Notes under the pieces: generated by a model
What the model was told of the DNA's origin: nothing
The model's input: only the letters and a program-made list of their open reading frames with translations
Database searches by the model: none
Shown: positions 1 through 8,067 of the stretch, piece by piece
How positions within the stretch are numbered: position 1 is the stretch's first letter
Layout: each line of letters starts with the position of its first letter
Source: Bacteroidales bacterium
GTDB lineage: Bacteria; Bacteroidota; Bacteroidia; Bacteroidales; UBA7960
Assembly: GCA_003556325.1 (NCBI GenBank)
Contig: PWRF01000235.1
Coordinates: 1 to 33,928 of the forward strand
Length of the DNA: 33,928 nt
Direction: 5' to 3'
Position numbers and translations under genes: made by a program

Positions 1-1202
1 ACCGTGGTTTCGCCGGAAGCGTCGCGGATCTCAAGGATGTAGTCCTGGGTGGCCAGTTCGAGATAGCCGGCGAAGTCGCCAAAGGCAAAGTCACCGATGA
101 TTTCTCCGTTTACAAAGGCGGTTTCCCATACGCTTACCGTGGGTGCGTCGGTGGAGCCGTGGAATACCAGCACGTCGGTATTGCCAGGTTCGCCGGCTTC
201 TTCCTGACCTGCAGGGAAGGCGAAGAGGCCAAATGGTTCTGACGGATCATACCCTTCCGCGCTGACGTTACCTGCAGCCACAACTACATAGGTTTCGTCG
301 GGATCGAATTGTACCGTTACAGGACCCACGCCGTTCTCGATGCCGGCACCGGCAGGCGTAACAACCAGGTCAAGATCAACACCTGCTGGCACGTCCAGGA
401 AAGGCGTTGCCTGGCGGAATCCCACCTCTTCGAGGAACAGGCCGCCGTTCACGAATATGTCCACCTGATCCACCAGGGCATCAGCCGAGTTGTGGATGAT
501 CTGTACACGGGCCGTCTCCATATCGGGAGCAACATCTACCGATACATTATCGATAAGCCAGTACCATGCCCATGATCCGTTATCGTTGTATTCGAAGCGA
601 AGGTAAAGGAAGTCTTCATCGGCATATCCGTCGATGATCAGCATTTCGCTGACAGGGGTTACCTCGAACGGCCCTGAAAAACCAGCGGATGAACCCTGAT
701 CCGAATTGTAGGAAACTATCGTTTCCCATGTTTCTCCATCCGGGCTTACCAGCACGTTTGCCTCTGAACTCCCCAGGTGCCTGTAGTGGTGATCAAAGCT
801 GATTGCGATAAGATCATCGTCAAAATTGGCAAGATCAATTACAGGTGCCTGTAAAATGCTCCACACGTCATTGCCGGATCCTGCAGCATCCGAGTCAATG
901 TTGGCAAAGTTGCCTTCCATGGGAAGCTGGAGATCAAAATTGTCGTTGTCGTCTACCTGCCAGACAAACCCATCGCCTGCACCATCAATGATAATCCAGT
1001 CGCCGAAGGTGTCCGGGTCTTCAAAATCCTGAAAGAACGGAAAGGAAACGATAACGGGAGCGTCATCTCTTTCCGCGATAGTTTCCTTTTTTTCCTCCTG
1101 GTTATTTCCTGTTTCAGGATAGCCAAAGGAAAAAAACGGAAGTGCCATCATTATCAGCAGTGGCATCGCTTTTCGTGTAATCTTGTTCCATAGGGTTTTC
1201 AT
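1..1202 (-). CDS. Secreted protein with choice-of-anchor-J-like and DUF4397 domains (3' end outside window)
   Basis: The frame is open from an ATG at 1202 down to base 1, so about 400 N-terminal residues are seen and the C-terminus is missing. Residues 1 to about 28 form a signal peptide (MKTLWNKITRK, then a hydrophobic run ending FFSFG). Residues about 55-225 resemble the beta-sandwich choice-of-anchor-J/MAM-like domain of Bacteroidota secreted proteins (FQDFEDPDTFGDW near the start, WYWLIDNVSV at the end). From about residue 230 the motif ARVQIIHNSADALVDQVDIF opens a DUF4397 domain. Such proteins usually end in a type IX secretion sorting domain, which would lie outside this window. It is likely surface-exposed or released; the ligand is unknown. 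The start is supported by the signal peptide directly after it. Confidence 0.8.
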   Translation of the reverse strand, partial: MKTLWNKITRKAMPLLIMMALPFFSFGYPETGNNQEEKKETIAERDDAPVIVSFPFFQDFEDPDTFGDWIIIDGAGDGFVWQVDDNDNFDLQLPMEGNFANIDSDAAGSGNDVWSILQAPVIDLANFDDDLIAISFDHHYRHLGSSEANVLVSPDGETWETIVSYNSDQGSSAGFSGPFEVTPVSEMLIIDGYADEDFLYLRFEYNDNGSWAWYWLIDNVSVDVAPDMETARVQIIHNSADALVDQVDIFVNGGLFLEEVGFRQATPFLDVPAGVDLDLVVTPAGAGIENGVGPVTVQFDPDETYVVVAAGNVSAEGYDPSEPFGLFAFPAGQEEAGEPGNTDVLVFHGSTDAPTVSVWETAFVNGEIIGDFAFGDFAGYLELATQDYILEIRDASGETT

Positions 1203-1531
1203 AATTTTAGATTTTATAAAATGTTTAACAAAATAATCAAAACATTAAACAAACAGATGCTTTGTCAAATTGTTTGAAATGTTTTGTGAAAAAATGTTAT
1301 TCTTTTTTTAAAAGGAGAGAAGCATAGCCCTGCACCCGGATATATAGGCAGTATAATGATAGATATGTTTATCAAATAACATATTTATATAAACAAAGAA
1401 AGTTATTCGCGGGGGGTGTATTTCCTATGATTGCAAGGCACAGTAGTTTCAGGAAGGACTGTGCAGGGAGCATTCGCTGGGATTAACGATGAATGCATGG
1501 AGTATCATCAGCAATTCGGGATTACTTTTTC
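1203..1531. other. AT-rich spacer upstream of the secreted protein gene
   Basis: This 329-base stretch has no convincing gene. The part next to the start at 1202 is very AT-rich and should hold the promoter for the minus-strand secreted protein, but I find no clean TTTG / TAnnTTTG pair. Two inverted repeats are visible: ATATGTT at 1363-1369 with AACATAT at 1378-1384, and GCACAGT at 1438-1444 with ACTGTGC at 1458-1464. Neither is followed by a T-run on either strand, so they are not clear intrinsic terminators; the first could be an operator. The fucose-isomerase-like gene reads into this spacer from the other side. Confidence 0.5.
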
Positions 1532-2830
1532 TTAACGTAAAATATCTATGTTTTTTACGCGGCAGACCTTTTGCAGTAACTCCGCCTGGTTTCCCGGCAG
1601 GATGAGATGATGGTTTCCCAGGGGTTTTTCTTTCATAAGCAGGATCGCTTCCGGGTTCATAGAAATCATTGTTTGTGTGCGGCAGGCATAAAGGAGCCCG
1701 GGGCGTGAGAGGATAGTGCCAGGTGTGACAAATGCCTTTTCAAGTTTCTCATCCAGGCGGAAAATGGTCACTTCTGATGGTTGTACATGTCCGGCGATCG
1801 CGGCAGACTTATCGGTTTCGAAGTGCGTATCGATGGTGAAGTCTTCAAGGAGGTCCAGGGGAGCTGTGCAGTGGGCAAAAAGCACGCTGTCTTCGTTCAT
1901 CGCTGCCACATTGGCCATCCAGGGAATCTGTCCCGTGACGGCTTTTGCGAGCATCATGCCGGCGAGGCTTACCGTGTCTCCTTCGCAGCCTGCCGGTAAT
2001 CCTTTGCTGTTCAGCAGGGCGAGGGAAAGACAGGCCGTTACGTGATGGTCATTCACCATGTCGAAACATTCCAGTGTGAGGGCATCCAGATGGTGGTCCC
2101 TGATAAGTTCCAGCAGGAAAGCATAGACACCCGCCTCTTTTTGCCAGGGGTCTGTCTCCTGCGTATCGTTAGCGGTTATATTTGAATGGTCAGGTGAGAG
2201 CTTTTTGCCGGGCTGTCTTATAGTGGATTGGCTGTTTTTTTTCTGATGGGAGGCAAAAACTTCAAGAAACTCCGGATGAGGAGGGTAATCGTGATACCTG
2301 GGGATGGCTTTCCAGGGCAGGTGAAAAATATCAATGCCCAGTCGTTCTTTGGCTATCGCGGGGGTAAGAGCAGAAGCTACGAGCCAATGCGACACGTCGC
2401 CGATCAGCCCGGCACATTTGCCTGCCAGGTTGCGTAACCCGGAAAACACCTGTGCATAATGCAGCAGTTTGTTATCATGACGGGCTTCATCCAGGGACAG
2501 GATCTCCACCTGAATATTCCTGTGTATAGCCCAGGCTTTTACCTCCAGGGCCGAAGCAAGGGCATTGCCTTCCGATCCGGCAAGCAACAGCGTAAACCGG
2601 CCGGGTTCAAGGCGTCGTATGGCATCTTGCTCAGAACCTCCGCTCAGAAAAAACAAGAGGTCAGGAATTGTATTGTCAGCAATGAAATGGATATCGGGAA
2701 AAAGAGAAGTGAGACGGGAGATACCGTCCCGGAGGAAGGTTTCTTCGGCCTGACGGTGGGCAACTGCAGAGATTTTTAAAGAGGCTTTCATGGGGTTTGG
2801 CTTCGCCGAGCTCGCAAGTGCCCGGTTCAT
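1532..2830 (-). CDS. L-fucose/L-arabinose isomerase-like superfamily protein (COG2407-type)
   Basis: The 432-residue protein resembles the FucI/AraI-like superfamily (COG2407). The C-terminal half shows the family pattern: ALTLECFDMV near residue 253, then a stretch with LPAGCEGD that runs into VSLAGMMLAKAVTGQ, then HCTAPLDL and HFETDKSAAIAGHV. In true isomerases equivalent acidic and His residues bind the metal and open-chain sugar, so a sugar isomerase or related role is plausible but no substrate can be named. No signal peptide is seen, so it should be cytoplasmic. Residues about 195-225 form a hydrophilic linker (Gln, Ser, Lys and Asn rich). ATG at 2830 is used; an internal ATG at 2791 (MKASLKIS) is an alternative start. 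No kinase or aldolase lies beside it. Confidence 0.7.
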   Translation of the reverse strand: MNRALASSAKPNPMKASLKISAVAHRQAEETFLRDGISRLTSLFPDIHFIADNTIPDLLFFLSGGSEQDAIRRLEPGRFTLLLAGSEGNALASALEVKAWAIHRNIQVEILSLDEARHDNKLLHYAQVFSGLRNLAGKCAGLIGDVSHWLVASALTPAIAKERLGIDIFHLPWKAIPRYHDYPPHPEFLEVFASHQKKNSQSTIRQPGKKLSPDHSNITANDTQETDPWQKEAGVYAFLLELIRDHHLDALTLECFDMVNDHHVTACLSLALLNSKGLPAGCEGDTVSLAGMMLAKAVTGQIPWMANVAAMNEDSVLFAHCTAPLDLLEDFTIDTHFETDKSAAIAGHVQPSEVTIFRLDEKLEKAFVTPGTILSRPGLLYACRTQTMISMNPEAILLMKEKPLGNHHLILPGNQAELLQKVCRVKNIDILR

Positions 2831-2842
2831 GTGTATAAATTA

Positions 2843-2868
2843 ATGTCGAAATGTCGAAACGTCAAAAT
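2843..2868. repeat. Short tandem repeat, TTTCGACA type
   Basis: On the plus strand it reads ATGTCGAA, ATGTCGAA, ACGTCAAA; on the minus strand the unit is TTTCGACA. It lies 12 bases upstream of the start codon of the isomerase-like gene. Similar TTTYGAC arrays precede the starts at 14241 and 24285. Confidence 0.7.
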
Positions 2869-3087
2869 CATCACTCCCCTGATTATCAAAACTTGTCGCG
2901 GGTGATCAGGGAATGGGCAATGGTCTCGTCCTTTGCAGGGAGTTTGTGGTAACCCCGGGCGGGAATATTTGGGCAATAAACATCTTCAGCAAGGGGAGCA
3001 GCTTTGCTTTTACCCTGCCCCTCGCGTAAAACAAGTAACGATATCTTAACCTGCAGGTATACTACAGGTAAGAGAAATTCCGGAAAA

Positions 3088-3372
3088 TTAAAATTTTGAT
3101 TTTGCATCATCAAAAGCAGAAGAGATCTCCTGCCAGGCACCTGTAATGCCTTCTTTCATTGACTCCCAGGCTTCCTCCCCGGAACTTTTCATTTCGTCGT
3201 ACTTTGCCTTGGCTTCCTCAAATTTGTTTTCCAGCTCCTGGATCTCCTTCTCAAGCTCAGCTTGCTCATCGGCTTCCTTCATTTTAACTTCTGCACGGTA
3301 TTTGTCCAATTCCGCTTCCCATGCCTCAAGCTGTGCCTTCGCCTTTTCCTGATGAAATTTTAAATCGCTCAT
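3088..3372 (-). CDS. Small coiled-coil protein of unknown function
   Basis: From the ATG at 3372 this gives a 94-residue charged protein starting MSDLKFHQEKAKAQLEAWEA. It is almost wholly alpha-helical, with Glu/Lys/Ala-rich heptads from about residue 5 to 75 and a short amphipathic tail (GAWQEISSAF). No signal peptide or membrane segment is present, so it is probably cytoplasmic. It resembles small stress-associated coiled-coil proteins of bacteria, such as the sll1863-like group, but this is a composition-level likeness and no function is assigned. An in-frame TTG at 3393 would add seven residues; the ATG is preferred. It is transcribed divergently from the GH16 lipoprotein gene at 3493. 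Confidence 0.65.
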   Translation of the reverse strand: MSDLKFHQEKAKAQLEAWEAELDKYRAEVKMKEADEQAELEKEIQELENKFEEAKAKYDEMKSSGEEAWESMKEGITGAWQEISSAFDDAKSKF

Positions 3373-3400
3373 GATGGTGTTATTTTGGTTCAACGATTAC

Positions 3401-3408
3401 TAAAGATA
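3401..3408 (-). promoter_or_regulatory. Candidate -7 box for the coiled-coil gene
   Basis: On the minus strand the bases read TATCTTTA, seven of eight matches to the Bacteroidota -7 consensus TAnnTTTG, 28 bases before the ATG at 3372. No TTTG box is seen at the right distance upstream, so support is partial. Confidence 0.35.
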
Positions 3409-3492
3409 CAAATAATTTACATATCATGTTGTGGTTTTCCCGGGTTGAATTAACTGAATGACCATCTTCAACATAATTATTATTTTTACCTT

Positions 3493-4374
3493 ATGAATCG
3501 CAAACATCTTATCCTTGCATTGCTTGCAGTGGTAGTATTAGCCGGCTGCGAAGCACAAAACAGGTATTTACGGACAAGATACGGAACTTACCGGATCCTT
3601 GGTTCAGGCAGGCTGGAAGACAAAACCGGGCCGGAAAGGGAGGGCTATAAGCTGGTGTTAAACGAAACTTTCGAGCGGGAATCGTGGAACAAGTCCGGTG
3701 ATGAGAATCACTGGAAGGTTGGCGGGTCGAACATGTATCATCCCCGAAGGCTTAACGTACATTACGGTCCGCCGGAACTCAGAGAAGGCGGCTATGCAGC
3801 TTTTACCAGCCGCTATAACCCGAAGGAGATCTACGTATATCAGCTGGATTCTGTCATCGAATTCCCCTACCAGGTAAGCAAGTTGTTTTCCTATAATTTC
3901 TTAAAGCAGCAATACGGGTATTTTGAGTGCCGCATGACCCTGCCATATGCACCGCACAGCTGGCCTGCCTTCTGGTTGTGGGGACCTCCCTGGCCGCCGG
4001 AGATCGACGTCATAGAAGCCTATGGGAGGGAAACAGGCCGGGATGTGGTGTACCAGGAGATCAACCTGCACTGGGGAACACAGGAAGACCGGCATCAGTT
4101 GGGGGCCTGGCCGGTAAAGATTGGCTCGCGCCGGAACATCGGCAGGGAGTTTTATGTGTTTGCGGTGGAATGGACACCCGACCGGATCGATTTTTATACC
4201 AACGACGTGCTGATATACCGTTTTGATGATAAAGAGATCCTGGATAAATGGTTTAACCAACCCATGTGGGTGGTCATCAACAACAGTATCCGCCATGCAG
4301 GGCTTGAAGAGCTGGGCAAGGACTACTATTCCGAATTCCTGGTCGACTATATTCGTGTCTACAAACCAAAGTGA
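3493..4374 (+). CDS. GH16-family lipoprotein (putative glycan hydrolase)
   Basis: This 293-residue lipoprotein has a signal peptide with lipobox LAGC (Cys19). From about residue 52 it has the GH16 jelly-roll pattern: LVLNETFERESWN near the start, YGYFECRMTLP before the active site, and EIDVIEAYG at residues 170-178. Glu170, Asp172 and Glu175 fit the ExDxxE signature of GH16, so the nucleophile and acid/base are present. The C-terminus ends FLVDYIRVYKPK, typical of the family. It probably sits on the outer membrane or in the periplasm and cuts a beta-linked glucan or galactan; the substrate cannot be told from the sequence. It stands alone, without SusC/D, and is unlike the laminarinase at 12942 around the active site (WGPPWPPEID). 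Confidence 0.82.
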   Translation: MNRKHLILALLAVVVLAGCEAQNRYLRTRYGTYRILGSGRLEDKTGPEREGYKLVLNETFERESWNKSGDENHWKVGGSNMYHPRRLNVHYGPPELREGGYAAFTSRYNPKEIYVYQLDSVIEFPYQVSKLFSYNFLKQQYGYFECRMTLPYAPHSWPAFWLWGPPWPPEIDVIEAYGRETGRDVVYQEINLHWGTQEDRHQLGAWPVKIGSRRNIGREFYVFAVEWTPDRIDFYTNDVLIYRFDDKEILDKWFNQPMWVVINNSIRHAGLEELGKDYYSEFLVDYIRVYKPK

Positions 4375-4543
4375 TATTGAACCCCTTCCAGGGTTCTGGG
4401 TTTGTTATTGCATTCATGATCCCAAATTTCATTCGTGATCCCCGAAAAAATTCCTGCTATCCTTGCAGCATCTCAAAGATTTTCATCGTAACAACTAATA
4501 GAGACATAAAACCCGGATTCGTTCGTTTTTCTCATATAGCACA

Positions 4544-4551
4544 TATATTTG
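4544..4551 (+). promoter_or_regulatory. Candidate -7 box (TATATTTG) for the sigma factor gene
   Basis: TATATTTG is a perfect match to the Bacteroidota -7 consensus TAnnTTTG and lies 28 bases before the ATG at 4580. A good -33 TTTG box is not seen at the usual spacing, which could mean autoregulation by an alternative sigma factor. Confidence 0.5.
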
Positions 4552-4579
4552 TATTGTATTTATCAGGTAAGATGTGAGT

Positions 4580-5140
4580 ATGCAGTTATCTGACAAGGAG
4601 TTGGTAAGCAAGTGCCGTAAGGGCAGGCGACGATGCCAGGAGGAGCTGTACCGAAGGTACTTTGGCTTCGGTATGTCGATATGCCTGCGATACACCACCA
4701 ATAGGGAAGATGCGCTGGAGGTTCTGAACGATTCGTTTTTGAAGGTCTTTGAAAATCTGGACACCTATGATGAAGAGCGGCCATTCAGGGCCTGGTTGCG
4801 GCGAATATTGATAAACACCGCCCTGGATCACTACCGGAGATCTCTCAGGTACAAATTGGTCGTGTCCCATGACAACTATGAAGAAATTGCAGAAAGCAGG
4901 TTACAGGATGAGGAACCCGGGCTGTCGGCCGAAGAGATCCTTCAGCTTTTCAGGCAGCTTCCCGGCAATTTGCGCATAACCTACAATCTGTATGAAGTAG
5001 AAGGGTATTCGCACGAAGAGATCGCCGGGATGATGAACATATCGCCCGGGACTTCGCGTGCAAACCTATCGCGAGCCAAAAAAATGTTGAGATGCATTTA
5101 TTCAGAATATAAAAACAGATCGTGCCATGAAGCGGTTTGA
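4580..5140 (+). CDS. ECF-type RNA polymerase sigma factor (sigma-70 family)
   Basis: The protein is about 186 residues long, normal for an ECF sigma factor. The region 2 pattern is clear: ELYRRYFGFGMSICLRYTTN, then REDALEVLNDSFLKVFENL, and RPFRAWLRRILINTALDHYR. Region 4 near the end carries LPGNLRITYNLYEVEGYSHE followed by EIAGMMNISPGTSRANLSRA, a helix-turn-helix for the -35 element. It should direct RNA polymerase to a small set of promoters. An in-frame GTG at 4574 is an alternative start; ATG at 4580 is preferred because it is the commoner codon and fits the distance from AGG at 4566. Its last 14 bases overlap the next gene, so the two are translationally coupled and the neighbour is the likely regulator of its activity. 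Confidence 0.93.
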   Translation: MQLSDKELVSKCRKGRRRCQEELYRRYFGFGMSICLRYTTNREDALEVLNDSFLKVFENLDTYDEERPFRAWLRRILINTALDHYRRSLRYKLVVSHDNYEEIAESRLQDEEPGLSAEEILQLFRQLPGNLRITYNLYEVEGYSHEEIAGMMNISPGTSRANLSRAKKMLRCIYSEYKNRSCHEAV

Positions 5141-6365
5141 TGAAAAACTTTCGGACCGGATCAGGGAAGAGTTCGATCGTTACGACGAGCCCTTTGATCA
5201 GGAGGGGTGGGACCGGTTGAGCATGCGCCTTGACCAAGCCGGCCGCTCCCGGAAAACCCTTCTGTTTAGTCGCCTGGGGCAAGCGGCAGCGGTGCTTTTG
5301 CTTGTCGCATCAGCCGTGTATATGTTTGTTCTGATGCCGGACACCGATGATCACCTGGCAGACGTTCCTGCAATGGCAATGCCGATGGAACCACTGGATG
5401 CCGCCCTGCCTGTGGCTGCCGACAGGTCATTGGATATTCGGCCGGCGACATACAGCGTAACCAGGGATCCGCAACAGGTGATTGCCATAGCTAAGGAAGA
5501 TGTTCCCGCCGCTGATCCCGGCCCCGGCATTGCGGAGCGCCCTGTAAGCAGCATGATAGCCATGGCTCCGGCACTCGCCGCTCCTGACCCCGTGAAGCCT
5601 CCTATACTGCATATTGCCGACCGCGATGCGCATTTTTATGGCGATCGTGATAGTCATAGCCTTGCCATGCTGCCAGGCAGGGAATTGGATCCTCCCGCTC
5701 GCGAAGGGGTGAGATGGAATATGCTCGTTGGTTCGCATGCAACATATGCGGAGAACCAGCTGGCCAGCGGACTGGGCATTGGTGCCTGCGTGATGGCAGA
5801 ATACCCGCTTACCTCATCACTATCCCTTTCATCAGGACTTGTTTTAAGCCATAGCAACTTCAGTGTTAAAGAGATGCCCGTGGAAAGCTACATCGAAGAA
5901 AGTGATGTAGGGCATGCATCTTTTGTCCGGTTTGATATATACGGCGACCATACTTACAGGCATTACGCGGCGGACGTGCCTCTAAACCTGAAAGTAAGGC
6001 TTTGGGAGCGGCCAGGACATGCGCTATCCCTGCAAACAGGTGTGTCTACACTGTTCTATTTCCAGCAGCATGTTGAAGGCGTCAATACCATTTATGCAAA
6101 AGATTACGTAGAATTACCAGGGGGTATGCACGTGAATACCTCTACCGATATCAGTCACCAGGAATTCACGGCAGACGACGTGATCGTAAGCAACCACCTG
6201 GATCCTGCGCGTATACTGAATGTTTCATTCCTTTATGAGACCGGTATTCAGCGTCGTGGCTTAAGCATTGAACCTTATGTTAAATTGCCGCTTGGCCCTG
6301 TGAGCGGGCACCAGCTTCGCTTCGGAACGGGAGGGGTAAATATCAGGTATCACATTTTCAACTAA
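5127..6365 (+). CDS. Membrane-anchored protein with anti-sigma-like N-terminus and beta-barrel-like C-terminus
   Basis: The 412-residue protein has three parts. Residues 1-48 are a charged cytoplasmic-type segment with WDRLSMRLDQ. Residues about 49-70 form a single hydrophobic helix (AAAVLLLVASAVYMFVLM). After a Pro/Ala-rich linker to about residue 185, the rest shows alternating strands resembling an outer-membrane beta-barrel domain (WNMLVGSHATYAENQLASGL near its start, LRFGTGGVNIRYHIF at its end). The gene overlaps the ECF sigma gene by 14 bases. By position and the short N-terminal segment before the helix I infer a sigma regulator; no known anti-sigma domain (such as ZAS or FecR) is recognised. 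An inner-membrane anchor followed by a barrel-like domain is topologically puzzling. Confidence 0.75.
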   Translation: MKRFDEKLSDRIREEFDRYDEPFDQEGWDRLSMRLDQAGRSRKTLLFSRLGQAAAVLLLVASAVYMFVLMPDTDDHLADVPAMAMPMEPLDAALPVAADRSLDIRPATYSVTRDPQQVIAIAKEDVPAADPGPGIAERPVSSMIAMAPALAAPDPVKPPILHIADRDAHFYGDRDSHSLAMLPGRELDPPAREGVRWNMLVGSHATYAENQLASGLGIGACVMAEYPLTSSLSLSSGLVLSHSNFSVKEMPVESYIEESDVGHASFVRFDIYGDHTYRHYAADVPLNLKVRLWERPGHALSLQTGVSTLFYFQQHVEGVNTIYAKDYVELPGGMHVNTSTDISHQEFTADDVIVSNHLDPARILNVSFLYETGIQRRGLSIEPYVKLPLGPVSGHQLRFGTGGVNIRYHIFN

Positions 6366-6371
6366 GAAAAG

Positions 6372-6404
6372 ACCTGTTACCTGCAGCACAGGGCTTCTTT
6401 TTTT
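6372..6404 (+). terminator. Probable intrinsic terminator
   Basis: CCTGT at 6373-6377 pairs with ACAGG at 6388-6392, flanked by partly complementary AAGA and CTTC, followed by a run of seven T at 6398-6404. It sits just after the stop of the barrel-fusion gene and may separate it from the lipoprotein at 6450. Confidence 0.5.
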
Positions 6405-6449
6405 CGTACAGACAGATACAGGATCATTACATTTAAAAAATTATCAGCC

Positions 6450-7007
6450 ATGAAAACAAATTATTTTATCACCGGATGGCCCTTAGCATTCTTTGTGATG
6501 GCCATTTTTGCTGCCTGCGACAAAAATGACGCCGGCCCGGAAGACAACAACAGGATAGATGATCTCGACGAATTCGTAGAGCGAAACCTCGAAAAGGTCA
6601 CAGCAGACCAGGGGTTGGCGGGTACTGTGATTGTAGAAGAGGGCAACTGCATGCCCCATGTAGGCGAAGAACCGGAGCCTAATCCTGACTGCTACCGGTA
6701 TCCAGCCGAACGCACGATTTACATCCATGAGTACACCACAAACGACCAGGTAACTGTTGACCCCGATCTGAACGCGCCCTATTTTTTCAGTCATGTGGAT
6801 ACAGAGCTTGTTAAGACAGTTACTTCGGATGATGAAGGATTTTTCCAGGCAAACTTGCCGCCGGGTGCCTATTCGATATTCATCCGGGAGAAGGACGTCT
6901 TTTATGCCAACCTGTGGGATAGCAATGGCGGCATTCAGCCGGTGGTTGTTGCACCGGATGAAGTAAGCACTGTTCTCCTGAAGATCACACATTCGGCTCA
7001 TTACTGA
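6450..7007 (+). CDS. Small lipoprotein of unknown function
   Basis: The 185-residue protein starts with a signal peptide and lipobox FAAC (Cys23), followed by acidic residues DKNDAGPED. I recognise no family. From about residue 50 there is GLAGTVIVEEGNCMP, and near residue 128 the pattern DDEGFFQANLPPGAYSIFIR, which reads like a transthyretin/CarboxypepD-regulatory-like beta-sandwich (a loop plus LPPGxYxI), common in Bacteroidota surface lipoproteins. Two more Cys (about 69 and 81) might form a disulfide. It follows the sigma/barrel pair in the same direction after a weak terminator, so it may be a member or target of that system; this is inference from position. A TACATTTA box at 6428-6435 could act as a local promoter. 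Confidence 0.7.
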   Translation: MKTNYFITGWPLAFFVMAIFAACDKNDAGPEDNNRIDDLDEFVERNLEKVTADQGLAGTVIVEEGNCMPHVGEEPEPNPDCYRYPAERTIYIHEYTTNDQVTVDPDLNAPYFFSHVDTELVKTVTSDDEGFFQANLPPGAYSIFIREKDVFYANLWDSNGGIQPVVVAPDEVSTVLLKITHSAHY

Positions 7008-7102
7008 TACGTGTGAAAGTGTCCGGCTCATACCCGGCAACCCAATTCCCAGTGCCTGGCTCTCAACGCCCAATTTTCTTTGAAGAGTTCTCGCATGATT
7101 CG

Positions 7103-7136
7103 ATGAGGCCTGCTGGAAGATGAGGCCAGCTAGAAG
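7103..7136. repeat. Two-copy 17-base tandem repeat
   Basis: ATGAGGCCTGCTGGAAG (7103-7119) is followed directly by ATGAGGCCAGCTAGAAG (7120-7136), matching at 15 of 17 bases. The second copy covers the stop codon of the minus-strand gene ending at 7130, so a small duplication may have set its C-terminus. Confidence 0.7.
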
Positions 7137-7843
7137 ACTTTTGGCACAAAGCCTTCCGGATTTAGGACACGGATCTTTTGATTTGATTGGGTAAGGACCA
7201 GCAGCCCGGAGCTGAGGGCTTTATCCATCGCTTCGCCGTCTATGGTCATGCCGGCAACAGCGCCTAATAAATTTTGGGGAGAATATTCGGGGTAAAGCTG
7301 CCTGAAAACGGAAATGGTTTTATCCTTGAAGCGGATGACATCCTCCAGGTGCAGTTTGTGCTTGATCTCAACGAGGATGATCAAATAATTGCGGCAGAAC
7401 AAGACGGCATCAAATTGTCCCTGCAGCCCTTTTACGCTTCTTTTCAGGCTGTCAACTTTTTCTATTTCGTTGCCAGCCAATGAACTCATGTTCTCAAGGG
7501 CATTATAGAAGTAGTCTTCCGTGGCTTCGCCGATATTGATGCCCAGGCCGCTGGCAATTTTTGACAAGCGTTTCAGGCTTTTTCTGGTTTCTTGTGTCTG
7601 TTCGGTTAATATCCTGTCTGTTTCCTTGATTTTATTGTCCGTTTCCTGCATCTTCCTGTCGGTTTCCCGCATCTTCCTGTCCGTTTCCTGCATCTTCTTA
7701 TCCGTTTCCTTAAACTTCTTATCCGTTTCCTGAAACAGCATCCATATCTTGTCAAAACTCAGCGGCTCCTGTTGCTGATATCTGCCGCCAGGCTCGTTTA
7801 CCTCGTCAGGGCCGTTTAAATCGTTATTGTCTTCGGCAGTCAT
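7130..7843 (-). CDS. Heptad-repeat coiled coil fused to PD-(D/E)XK nuclease-like domain (DUF3782-like)
   Basis: The 237-residue protein has an N-terminal acidic tail, then from about residue 38 six seven-residue repeats of the form ETD(K/R)KMQ, which should form one long coiled coil to about residue 95. The C-terminal part (about 100-237) shows QFDAVLF followed by LIILVEIKHKL; the Asp and the E-x-K fit the PD-(D/E)XK nuclease fold as seen in DUF3782-type proteins. No signal peptide is present. Family members are widespread in cyanobacteria and Bacteroidota and are of uncertain role; a DNA-acting enzyme is plausible. It is convergent with the lipoprotein gene and divergent from the sensor gene at 8185. 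Confidence 0.75.
   Translation of the reverse strand: MTAEDNNDLNGPDEVNEPGGRYQQQEPLSFDKIWMLFQETDKKFKETDKKMQETDRKMRETDRKMQETDNKIKETDRILTEQTQETRKSLKRLSKIASGLGINIGEATEDYFYNALENMSSLAGNEIEKVDSLKRSVKGLQGQFDAVLFCRNYLIILVEIKHKLHLEDVIRFKDKTISVFRQLYPEYSPQNLLGAVAGMTIDGEAMDKALSSGLLVLTQSNQKIRVLNPEGFVPKVF
7611..7735 (-). repeat. 21-base tandem repeat coding for ETDKKMQ heptads
   Basis: About six imperfect copies of a 21-base unit (plus-strand core TCCGTTTCCTGCATCTTC) lie inside the nuclease-like gene. Because 21 bases equal seven codons, copy-number change would lengthen or shorten the coiled coil without a frameshift. Confidence 0.85.
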
Positions 7844-8012
7844 TATGCTTATTTTTCTACAAAGATAAAATAAGCTAATTCAAAAAACCGTTTATTTTAA
7901 TGGAAAGTTTTTGATTGGTCGTATTACAGCTTTAAACGGTTGAAGTTTGGCACGTCCATAAAGCGCGGCATTTTCCTTTCAGGGAGTTCATTATTTTATC
8001 AGGAAGGGTGTA

Positions 8013-8044
8013 TTTGGTCCGCATAAAAAAAACTGTTATCTTCA
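8013..8044 (+). promoter_or_regulatory. Candidate promoter for the sensor/regulator gene
   Basis: TTTG at 8013-8016 and TATCTTCA at 8037-8044 are 20 bases apart, close to the Bacteroidota -33 TTTG / -7 TAnnTTTG arrangement, though the -7 box has two mismatches. The 5' leader would be about 135 bases. Confidence 0.35.
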
Positions 8045-8067
8045 TCTTTTGTTTTAGCACTTTCTAT

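Noticed and set aside
2886-3140. An 84-codon minus-strand frame in the spacer before the isomerase-like gene.
   Set aside because: It overlaps the coiled-coil gene in another frame and its translation has no recognisable feature.
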